Shown: piece by piece, positions 1-6,603 of the stretch
Position numbering within the stretch: position 1 is the stretch's first letter
Layout of the letters: every line of letters begins with the position of its first letter
DNA from: an uncultured Brevundimonas sp.
GTDB taxonomy: Bacteria > Pseudomonadota > Alphaproteobacteria > Caulobacterales > Caulobacteraceae
Assembly (NCBI RefSeq): GCF_943913055.1
Contig: NZ_CALTWS010000124.1
Location: forward strand, 1 to 8,177
Length of the DNA: 8,177 bases
Reading direction: 5' to 3'
Translations under genes and position numbers: made by a program
The notes under the pieces: generated by a model
The model's database searches: none
What the model was told of the DNA's origin: nothing
Seen by the model: only the letters and a program-made list of their open reading frames with translations

Positions 1-303
1 GCCCGACAGTTTGACCGCGTGATAGGCGGCACCGGCGGCGGCTTCCAGCGCCAGATCATCGAACTTGTCGGCCTCGCCCGCGCCGGTCAGCACGATGGAT
101 GCGGCATCGACGCCAGCGGGTGCAGCCACGACCAGGGTGCTGTTGGTCGCTCCGGTGAAACGGCTGTGACTCATCGCCTTCGTCAGGCTGCCACCGGTCG
201 CGGTGTCCAGATGGGTGCCCATGCCGACGAAGGCGCGGTCTTCGTGGACCAGGACAGCCAGAACCTCGGCGGCTTCGGCGGATGTGACGAACTCGATCTT
301 CAT
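1..303 (-). CDS. pepA: Leucyl aminopeptidase, N-terminal part (cut by window edge)
   Basis: The reverse strand gives an open frame of 101 codons from an ATG at 303-301 to the window edge with no stop. The protein begins MKIEFVTSAE and continues through a mixed alpha/beta pattern with segments such as NSTLVVAAP and LEAAAGAAYHAVKLSG. This resembles the N-terminal macro-like domain of M17 leucyl aminopeptidases, cytosolic hexameric enzymes that remove N-terminal residues from peptides. The metal-binding catalytic domain (about 400 more residues in the family) lies outside the window, so activity cannot be judged. The start is supported by a GGGAG ribosome-binding site six bases upstream. The divergent position next to lptF matches the pepA/lptF arrangement known in E. 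coli, which strengthens the assignment. The plus-strand open frames over this region are shadows of this gene. Confidence 0.82.
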   Translation of the reverse strand, partial: MKIEFVTSAEAAEVLAVLVHEDRAFVGMGTHLDTATGGSLTKAMSHSRFTGATNSTLVVAAPAGVDAASIVLTGAGEADKFDDLALEAAAGAAYHAVKLSG

Positions 304-441
304 GGACAACTCCCGCCGGGTGTTACGCCCTCGGCTGGCGATGGGTAGGACAGGGGACGCCACCGGTTTCGCCGGGGCATCGCGGTGTGTATTAGATGCG
401 CTTCACAGCCGCCACCCGCAACCGGGCGATTTCCACCGTTC
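304..441. promoter_or_regulatory. Divergent intergenic region between pepA and lptF
   Basis: These 138 bases separate two genes that point away from each other, so promoters for both should lie here or overlap the gene starts. The only AT-rich patch is at about 388-397. It contains TATTAG on the plus strand (390-395) and TAATAC on the minus strand (394-389), each similar to a -10 box. A TTCGCC at 368-373, 16 bases before the plus-strand box, is a poor -35 match, and I found no good -35 for pepA. No operator-like inverted repeat stood out. The presence of promoters is inferred from gene orientation; their exact positions are guesses. Confidence 0.4.
310..314 (-). promoter_or_regulatory. Ribosome-binding site of pepA
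   Basis: Read on the reverse strand, GGGAG lies six bases before the ATG at 303-301. It is the clearest Shine-Dalgarno-like site in the divergent region and fixes the pepA start. Confidence 0.6.
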
Positions 442-1569
442 ATGACGCTGATTCAGAGATATCTCTTTCGCCAGATCACCCGCCCCGTAGCGGCCGCATG
501 CGCGGCCCTGGCCGGGATCGGCATTCTGAGCCAGAGCCTGGATCAGTTGGAGATCATCGTCGAACGTGGCCAGAGCGTCTGGGTCATGCTGAAGCTGACC
601 CTTCTGGCCGTGCCTCAGCTGCTGGCGGTGATCCTGCCCATCGGCCTGTTCGTCGGTGCCCTGATTGCCCTCACCCGGCTGCAACGCGAGCAGGAGCTGA
701 CGGCGGTCTTCGCCTCGGGCGTGACGCGCTGGGCCGCGATTCGCCCCGCCATCCGGCTGGCGGCGATCGTGGCGGTGCTGACGCTCCTGATTACCACCAT
801 CGTCCAGCCCTGGGCCCAGCGCACGGCCCGCACCGAGGCCTTCGCCATCCGCTCCGACATCGCCGCCCTGCTGGTCGAGGAAGGCGAGTTCGTCGAGGGG
901 CCCGACGGCCTGACCGTCTACGTCCAGCAGATCGAGCAGAGCGGCCTGCTGAAGAACCTGTTCATCTATCTGCCCGACGGTGACGACGCGACGACCTGGG
1001 ATGCTGCCGAGGCGCGGTTCGAGCGCATCGACGGTGCGCCGATGCTGACCATGTTGAACGGTTCGACCACACGCTATTCCAGCCGGGGCGTGCTGACCTA
1101 TGGCTCGTTCGACCGGAATGTCTTCGATCTGTCGCCCTACATCGACGCGACCGAACGTCCCCGGTTCAAACCGTCGGACCTGTATCTGACTCAGCTATTT
1201 GACCCTGCCCCTCAGGATGTCGGCACGGTTGGATCGCGCGGTGAACTGACCGCGGAGGGGCATGCCCGGCTCTCGGCCCCACTATACGCCCTCATGGCCA
1301 TGGCTATGGCGCTGGCGGCCATCATGGGCGGGCAGTTCAGCCGCACAGGCTATTCCCTGCGCATCGCAAAGGCAGCGGCCGCCTTCCTGGTCGTGCGCGT
1401 GGTCGGCTACGGCATCGTGGCCGGTAGCGCCTGGAACGGCTGGCTCAATATCCTGCAGTATCTGTTGCCGATCGTGGCGACCGCGATAGCCCTTCGCCTG
1501 CTGTTCCGCGCCTTGAAACCGCGTCGCAGCCGCCGCGTGAAACGCGCTCTGAAGGCTCAGGCCGCATGA
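442..1569 (+). CDS. lptF: LPS export ABC transporter permease LptF
   Basis: A 375-residue inner-membrane protein of the LptF/LptG (YjgP/YjgQ) family. With LptG and the LptB ATPase it extracts lipopolysaccharide from the inner membrane and passes it to the LptC-LptA bridge. Hydrophobic segments at about residues 15-33, 50-78 and 101-122 come before a periplasmic beta-rich domain (about 125-270). Three more follow at about 278-297, 308-328 and 334-355, giving the usual six-helix layout. The stretch E83-QELTAVFASGVTRW after helix 2 fits the cytoplasmic coupling helix that contacts LptB, and RLSAPLYAL at 276-284 opens helix 4. The C-terminus is a short, very basic tail (from K359). An in-frame GTG at 385 would add 19 residues with Cys and several Pro; I prefer ATG 442 because MTLIQRYLFRQ is the typical family start. 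No strong ribosome-binding site precedes it. The stop overlaps the lptG start. I call it LptF rather than LptG from gene order and the pepA neighbour. Confidence 0.9.
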   Translation: MTLIQRYLFRQITRPVAAACAALAGIGILSQSLDQLEIIVERGQSVWVMLKLTLLAVPQLLAVILPIGLFVGALIALTRLQREQELTAVFASGVTRWAAIRPAIRLAAIVAVLTLLITTIVQPWAQRTARTEAFAIRSDIAALLVEEGEFVEGPDGLTVYVQQIEQSGLLKNLFIYLPDGDDATTWDAAEARFERIDGAPMLTMLNGSTTRYSSRGVLTYGSFDRNVFDLSPYIDATERPRFKPSDLYLTQLFDPAPQDVGTVGSRGELTAEGHARLSAPLYALMAMAMALAAIMGGQFSRTGYSLRIAKAAAAFLVVRVVGYGIVAGSAWNGWLNILQYLLPIVATAIALRLLFRALKPRRSRRVKRALKAQAA

Positions 1570-2693
1570 CCCGCCCGACGCTTACAGCTCCGCTTTTCCG
1601 CCTCGGCCGCATCGAACGCTATGTGCTGGTCCAGCAGGCGCGTTCGCTGGCCGTGGCCCTCGGCATCATCGCCGCCCTGATCATGCTGATCGATTTCGTG
1701 GAGATTTCACGCGGCGTCGGCTCGGATGTAGATCTTTCCGCCGTACGCATCCTGGGGCTGATGCTGCTCAAGTCGCCGCAAGTGATCGTGCAGCTCCTGC
1801 CCTTCGTTTTCCTTTTCGGAACATTGGCGGCCTATGTCGGCCTGAACCGGCGCAGCGAGCTGATCGCCATGCGGGCGGCGGGACTGTCGGCCTGGCGGTT
1901 CGTACTACCGGCAGCAGGCGCGGCCTTCCTGTTCGGCGTGCTGACCGTGACGGTACTGGGCCCAATGTCGGCCTCGGCGGACGGACTGTTCCAGCGCGAG
2001 CGCGCGCGGCTGTCCGGTTCTGTCGCCGGGGCCGACAGCAATCAGGCCGTCTGGATCCGAGAAGGCGACGACACTCGCCAGATGGTTATCCGCGCCGCGC
2101 GTCAGGATCGCGCCAGAGCCCGCCTGCTGGACGTCACCTTCTTCATCTACACGGCCGATGCCGACGGCCTGCGCCAGTTCTCCGAACGAATCGATGCCCA
2201 GTCGGCCGCCCTGGCTCAAGGACGCTGGCGCCTGACCGATGCCCTGGGCGCGCAGGCCGGCCAGCGCGCTGTGCGCTATGCGACGCTCGACCTGCCGTCC
2301 AGCCTGGCCGACGACGAGGCGTTCGAGCGATTTGCCCGCCCGCAGTCCACACCCTTCTGGTCCCTGCCCGCCCAGATCGCGCGCATCGAGGCGGCAGGCT
2401 TTTCGTCCACGGCCTATCGTCTGAGGCTGGACCAGCTTTTGGCCACGCCCCTGATGTTCGCCGCCATGTCCATCCTGGCGGCCGCCTTCTCACTGCGTCT
2501 CATGCGGCTGGGCGATCTGGCCAAGATGAGCACGGCGGCCGTGGTGCTGGGGTTTGGCTTTTTCTTCGTCAATCAGGCCGCGTCGGCCTTTGGCTCGGCC
2601 GAGGTCATCCCGCCCTGGCTCGCGGCCTGGCTGCCACCGTTGATGACGGCGCTCGCGGCCTTCACCTTGCTGTTCTATACCGAAGACGGCTAA
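1566..2693 (+). CDS. lptG: LPS export ABC transporter permease LptG
   Basis: A 375-residue paralogue of the preceding gene and its expected partner in the LptB2FG exporter. Hydrophobic helices lie at about residues 25-46, 62-92 and 112-133. A periplasmic beta-rich domain follows at about 137-285, then helices at about 290-311, 322-340 and 347-370. SELIAMRAAGLSAWRF (97-112) is the coupling-helix segment, which is strongly conserved in LptG. YRLRLDQLLATPLMF (284-298) leads into helix 4. The length is close to the roughly 360 residues usual for the family. The start ATG overlaps the lptF stop as ATGA (1566-1569), and GAAGG at 1551-1555 sits 10 bases upstream. The two permeases are therefore probably translationally coupled, which suits an obligate heterodimer. 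The stop is TAA at 2691-2693. Confidence 0.92.
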   Translation: MTRPTLTAPLFRLGRIERYVLVQQARSLAVALGIIAALIMLIDFVEISRGVGSDVDLSAVRILGLMLLKSPQVIVQLLPFVFLFGTLAAYVGLNRRSELIAMRAAGLSAWRFVLPAAGAAFLFGVLTVTVLGPMSASADGLFQRERARLSGSVAGADSNQAVWIREGDDTRQMVIRAARQDRARARLLDVTFFIYTADADGLRQFSERIDAQSAALAQGRWRLTDALGAQAGQRAVRYATLDLPSSLADDEAFERFARPQSTPFWSLPAQIARIEAAGFSSTAYRLRLDQLLATPLMFAAMSILAAAFSLRLMRLGDLAKMSTAAVVLGFGFFFVNQAASAFGSAEVIPPWLAAWLPPLMTALAAFTLLFYTEDG

Positions 2694-2745
2694 GCGACCT
2701 CTTTGCCCGCGCCTTCCGTTTTCCCACCGATCCGAGTGACCCTGT

Positions 2746-5163
2746 ATGCTGCGTAAGCGCCCTGCGCCCGAAATGGTCGGCTTGCGGCTGCGGCTGATGG
2801 CCGGTTCCGCCGTCCTGGCCATGGGTGCGTCTGCTCTGCCGGCCTTGGCCCAGGATGCAGCGCCCCCGCAACCGGGACCTGACGGCCTGATCGAGGGGGC
2901 TGCTTACATCGAGGCCGACGCCGTCACGCGCGAGGGCGACATTGTCTCGGCCGTGGGCACGCTCGACCGCCGCGCGCTCGGCCGCTTCAGCGGCAGCACC
3001 CTGCGCGCGCGCCAGTTCAACTACGACCTGGGTCTGGGGGTCGCCTCCGCCGACGGCCAGGTCGAACTGACCGACGACGAAGGCAACACCGTCTTCGCCA
3101 GCTATCTGGAAACCGACTCAGACCTGCGAGCGGGCGTGGCGGTGGACTTCGCCACCCGCTTCGCCACCGGGGCCAGCCTGATGGCGGCCACGGCCGTCAG
3201 ACGCAGCGAGAACGTCAACCAGCTGAACTACGCCATCTTCACGCCCTGCCCGATCTGCGATGCTGACGGCAATCCCAAGGAACCCAGCCTTTCGATCCAG
3301 GCCGAGACCGTGGTTCAGGACGAGGAGCTGCGGGCGGTTCTTTACCGGAACGCGGTGTTCCGGGTCGGCGGCGTGCCGGTCTTCTACCTGCCCTATTTCG
3401 CCCATCCCGATCCGACCATCGAACGAGCCTCGGGATTTCTGGTACCCACTCCCAGCTATGATGAAGGTCGGGGCCTAAGCCTTGAAATCCCCTACCTCCA
3501 GGTCGTGTCGCCATCCGAAGACTGGCTGATCAGCCCCCAGTTCAACACGCGGGTGGCACCGTTCCTGAATCTGCAATGGCGGCGTCGGTTTGAGACCGGG
3601 ACCGTCGTCGTACGGGCCGGTGGCACCTATGAGCGCAACTTCGGCGACTTTGATCTGGACGGTGACGGCCGGGCCGAAAGCAACGTCGATTTCGGCGACC
3701 GGACCGCCCGCAGCTATCTGTTGGCCCACGGCCTGTTCGATCCGGCCGGACCCTGGCGCGCCGGTTTCACGGCCGAACGCACGTCGGACAAGACCTTGTT
3801 CGACCGCTATGACGTCAACTCGCCCTATCAGGACAACGGCCTGTACTATGGCGACGAACGCCGCCTGATCAGCCAGCTGTATCTGGAGCATCAGACCCCC
3901 CGGTCCTACGTCTCCGTCGCGGCCTTCACGATCCAGAGCCTGCGCGTCGCCGAGTTCGATCCGGTCACGCCTGCGCTGAACGTCTTCGAGACGGACGGCT
4001 CCCTGCCGATCGTCGCGCCGCTGATCGAAGCCCGCTGGGAGCCCGAGGGGCCGGTCTTCGGCGGGCGTCTGCGTCTGAAGGGTTCGGCGGTGTCCCTGTA
4101 TCGCGACGACTATGTCGGCGGACCCGTCCTGCGACCCGAGATCATTCCGACCGGCTCAACCCTCGGTTTGCCGGGCGTGGACAGCCGCCGCGTTTCGGGC
4201 CAGGTGGAATGGCGACGCACGCTCATTTCTCCCATGGGCATTCGCTGGGAGCCGTTTGTCGATCTTCGGGCCGACATCTATTCAGTCGGCGACCTGCCGC
4301 CGATGATGGGGCTGGAAGAAGACGCCATCAGCCGCGGTCGCGCGACGGCCGGTGTCGATGTCAGCTATCCGCTGATCCGCCAGATGGGACCGGGTGCCGA
4401 CCTGATCCTGGAACCCATGGCCCAGTTGTCGATCTCGACCGATCCCGACCTTGATCCTCGGGTGCCGATTGAGGACAGTCAGGCCGTCGAACTGGACGAA
4501 AGCTCGCTGTTTCGCATCGACCGCTTTCCCGGCTACGACCTCTATGAAGGCGGTGCACGATTCACGGCCGGGGCCCGGGCCACGCTGCGCTGGGACAACG
4601 GTCGCCAGGCCAGTCTGTTCGTCGGCCGCAGCATCCGCGACGCCCAGGAAGACGCCTATCTCGCGCCCCTGCCGGACGATCCCGCTCGCCTTTACGACCC
4701 CTCCGGACTGGGCTCGGATACGTCCGACTGGGTCGTTCAAGGCAGTTTCTCGCCTTCGGACCGCATCCGCGGCTGGGGTCACGCCACCATCGATTCCGCC
4801 GGTGAAATCCGCCGGGCGGAGGCTGCCATCGACGGTCGCTGGGGCCGTCGCAACCTGGCCAGCGTCAGCTACATCATCGACCGCTCCAACCCGCTCGAGG
4901 GTCCGAACAACCGCAACTACGAGTTTGTGCAACTGACCGGTCAGCAGTTCGTCTATGGCAACTGGGGCGTGGCCGTCACGGGTATCGCCGACCTGGAGCG
5001 CGACCTGATCACGCGATCCGAAGTGGGCCTGTTGTTCGACGATGATTGCTTCCGCTTCGAGCTGGGGTGGCGCCGGGACAACACACGGGTCAGACCAACT
5101 GGACCATCCGAGGGGGTCTACGTACGCCTAAACCTCGCCACTTTCGGCGGTACAGGGTATTGA
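2746..5163 (+). CDS. lptD: LPS-assembly outer-membrane protein LptD
   Basis: An 805-residue outer-membrane protein (E. coli LptD has 784) that inserts LPS into the outer leaflet, normally with the lipoprotein LptE plugging its barrel. A signal peptide with basic N-region and Ala-rich core ends near ALA-QD (residue 35). An LptA-like beta-jellyroll follows (about 52-130: YIEADAVTREGDIVSAVG, then RARQFNYD). The family signature TPCPIC (166-171) is followed by AVFRVGGVPVFYLPYFAHPDP-type sequence (203-223) and SGFLVPTPSY (229-238). Alternating strands and long polar loops of the barrel then fill the protein to a C-terminal strand ending in Tyr. Only three cysteines exist: C168, C171 and C768. D303-L-D-G-D-G resembles a calcium loop. 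ATG 2746 is preferred; an in-frame ATG at 2773 would also leave a signal peptide. The ribosome-binding site is weak (GAG at 2734-2736). It lies 52 bases after lptG, and surA follows. No LptE gene is in view. Confidence 0.93.
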   Translation: MLRKRPAPEMVGLRLRLMAGSAVLAMGASALPALAQDAAPPQPGPDGLIEGAAYIEADAVTREGDIVSAVGTLDRRALGRFSGSTLRARQFNYDLGLGVASADGQVELTDDEGNTVFASYLETDSDLRAGVAVDFATRFATGASLMAATAVRRSENVNQLNYAIFTPCPICDADGNPKEPSLSIQAETVVQDEELRAVLYRNAVFRVGGVPVFYLPYFAHPDPTIERASGFLVPTPSYDEGRGLSLEIPYLQVVSPSEDWLISPQFNTRVAPFLNLQWRRRFETGTVVVRAGGTYERNFGDFDLDGDGRAESNVDFGDRTARSYLLAHGLFDPAGPWRAGFTAERTSDKTLFDRYDVNSPYQDNGLYYGDERRLISQLYLEHQTPRSYVSVAAFTIQSLRVAEFDPVTPALNVFETDGSLPIVAPLIEARWEPEGPVFGGRLRLKGSAVSLYRDDYVGGPVLRPEIIPTGSTLGLPGVDSRRVSGQVEWRRTLISPMGIRWEPFVDLRADIYSVGDLPPMMGLEEDAISRGRATAGVDVSYPLIRQMGPGADLILEPMAQLSISTDPDLDPRVPIEDSQAVELDESSLFRIDRFPGYDLYEGGARFTAGARATLRWDNGRQASLFVGRSIRDAQEDAYLAPLPDDPARLYDPSGLGSDTSDWVVQGSFSPSDRIRGWGHATIDSAGEIRRAEAAIDGRWGRRNLASVSYIIDRSNPLEGPNNRNYEFVQLTGQQFVYGNWGVAVTGIADLERDLITRSEVGLLFDDDCFRFELGWRRDNTRVRPTGPSEGVYVRLNLATFGGTGY

Positions 5164-5253
5164 TCAAGCGAAGGGCGCTGAACGCCGCGCGACTCGGGGA
5201 TGCGCGAGACGCGATTTCCGGGCCGATCCGGGATCAGCGCCGCCAAAGGAATC

Positions 5254-5257
5254 AGGA
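5254..5257 (+). promoter_or_regulatory. Ribosome-binding site of surA
   Basis: AGGA ends five bases before the ATG at 5263 and supports that start over an upstream in-frame ATG at 5200. A second purine-rich element, AAAGGA at 5245-5250, sits further away and is the less likely site. Confidence 0.55.
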
Positions 5258-5262
5258 CTGAC

Positions 5263-6603
5263 ATGCGTTTCGAGCGTTCCATAACAGGCCTGGCGGTTGC
5301 CGCCCTGCTGTCCAGCACAGCCCTGGCGCAAACAGCACCGCAAGCGCCGGGGCCTGTTGCCGCAGGCGTTCCCAATCCGGCCGGGCCCGCCGCCCCGACC
5401 GCAACTCCAGCGCCCCAGTTCCAGCTGGCCGATGGCGTGCTGGCGACGGTCAATGACAGTGTCATTACCGGCTTCGACCTGCGTCAGCGTATGCTTCTGC
5501 TGATCGCTCAGACCCAGGTTCAGCCGACGCAGGAAAACCTGCCGGCCATTCGTCAGCAGGCCCTGAACCTGATCATCGACGAGCGGCTGCAGAACCAGGA
5601 ACTGGACCGCTATCCCGATCTCAAGGCCACCGACGCCGAGGTCGACGAGGAACTGACGGCCATGGCGTCGGAAGTCGGTGCGACGGCCGAGGCCTATGTC
5701 CAGTCATTGAGCCAGTTCGGAATTCGTCCCGCAACCTTGCGCGAGCAGATGCGCACCCAGATCGGCTGGCAGCGGCTGGTCGGCGGTCGCTTCCAGAGCC
5801 GCGCCCGGGTCAGCCAGGGGGCGGTTCAGGCTGCATTGCGTCAAGCCACGGAAGCATCCCTGAAGAAGCAGTATCTGATTGGCGAGATCTATATCGAATC
5901 GGCCCGTGTAGGCGGTCAACAAGCGGCGCTGAACGGCGCGACGCAGCTGGTTCAGCAAATGGTTCAAGGGGCCCCGTTTCAGAACGTAGCCCAACAATTT
6001 TCGGCCGCCCCGTCGGCGACACGCGGTGGCGACGCCGGTTGGGTGGTCGAAGGCACAGTCCAGCCCGCCCTGCAACAGGCCATGGACCAGCTCAGCCCCG
6101 GAGAATTGTCTCGACCCATCCCTGTCGAGGGTGGCGTCTACATCCTCTACATGCGCGACAAGCGTGATGGATCGACGTCCAGCCTGGCGCAGATCAAACA
6201 GGTGATGGTCGAACTGCCGGAGACGGCGACGGAGGCGCAGGTGGCCGCTGCGACGCAGCGTCTGGAAGCGCTTCGCCCACAGCTGACATGCGACAACATC
6301 CTGGCGCGAGCGACGTCCGAACAGGGGTTGCTTGGGACAGATTTGGGCGAGGCCGATCCAGCCAATCTGTTGCCCCAGTTCCAGCAGGTCGCACGATCTG
6401 GCGCGGTCGGCTCGATCAGCACACCGATCCGGACCCAGCTGGGTGTGCACCTTATCGCCGTCTGTGGTCGCCGTGCGGGAGGGGCCCAGGCTCCGAATGC
6501 CCAGCAGGTCGAAAATCGCCTGTTCGGCCAAAACCTGCAGACGCTGGAGCGGCGCTATCTGCGTGACCTGCGCCAGGACGCCGCCATCGAGTTCAAGGGC
6601 TGA
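5263..6603 (+). CDS. surA: Periplasmic chaperone / peptidyl-prolyl isomerase SurA
   Basis: A 446-residue periplasmic chaperone that binds unfolded outer-membrane proteins after secretion and delivers them to the Bam complex; LptD is a classic client. The sequence shows a signal peptide (1-22, cleavage near ALA-QT), then a Pro/Ala-rich linker (about 24-52). The helical SurA N-domain follows (DGVLATVNDSVITGFDL at 57-73, then ALNLIIDERLQNQEL at 100-114). A parvulin domain covers about 203-300, with GGDAGW (255-260), LSPGELSRPI (277-286) and GGVYILYMRD (290-299). A second, divergent parvulin-like part spans about 306-404 (IKQVMVEL, GAVGSIS, GVHLIAVCG), and a C-terminal helix follows. This is the SurA layout, slightly longer than E. 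coli's 428. Two cysteines (C343, C401) lie in the second part. ATG 5263 is chosen because starting at 5200 would put 21 mostly polar residues before the signal peptide. The stop overlaps the pdxA start by one base. Confidence 0.88.
   Translation: MRFERSITGLAVAALLSSTALAQTAPQAPGPVAAGVPNPAGPAAPTATPAPQFQLADGVLATVNDSVITGFDLRQRMLLLIAQTQVQPTQENLPAIRQQALNLIIDERLQNQELDRYPDLKATDAEVDEELTAMASEVGATAEAYVQSLSQFGIRPATLREQMRTQIGWQRLVGGRFQSRARVSQGAVQAALRQATEASLKKQYLIGEIYIESARVGGQQAALNGATQLVQQMVQGAPFQNVAQQFSAAPSATRGGDAGWVVEGTVQPALQQAMDQLSPGELSRPIPVEGGVYILYMRDKRDGSTSSLAQIKQVMVELPETATEAQVAAATQRLEALRPQLTCDNILARATSEQGLLGTDLGEADPANLLPQFQQVARSGAVGSISTPIRTQLGVHLIAVCGRRAGGAQAPNAQQVENRLFGQNLQTLERRYLRDLRQDAAIEFKG

Noticed and set aside
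385..441. N-terminal extension of LptF from the GTG at 385
   Set aside because: It adds 19 residues rich in Pro, Ser and Cys before the typical family start MTLIQRYLFRQ, with no ribosome-binding site, and it overlaps the likely promoter patch.
19..445. Plus-strand open frames over the pepA start and the divergent region
   Set aside because: The minus strand encodes the PepA N-terminus with a good ribosome-binding site; the plus frames are Gly/Arg-rich and unrelated to any family I know.
4282..4932. 216-codon open frame on the minus strand opposite lptD
   Set aside because: It is fully inside lptD, with no signal or domain and typical antisense composition.
5225..5235. Palindrome GATCCGGGATC, considered as an operator
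   Set aside because: It is short, unique in what I could scan, and matches no regulator site I can name; noted only under the lptD-surA gap.
5704..6531. 275-codon open frame on the minus strand opposite surA
   Set aside because: It lies entirely within surA, has no recognisable domain and is rich in Arg/Leu/Gly/Asp; it is a shadow of the coding frame.
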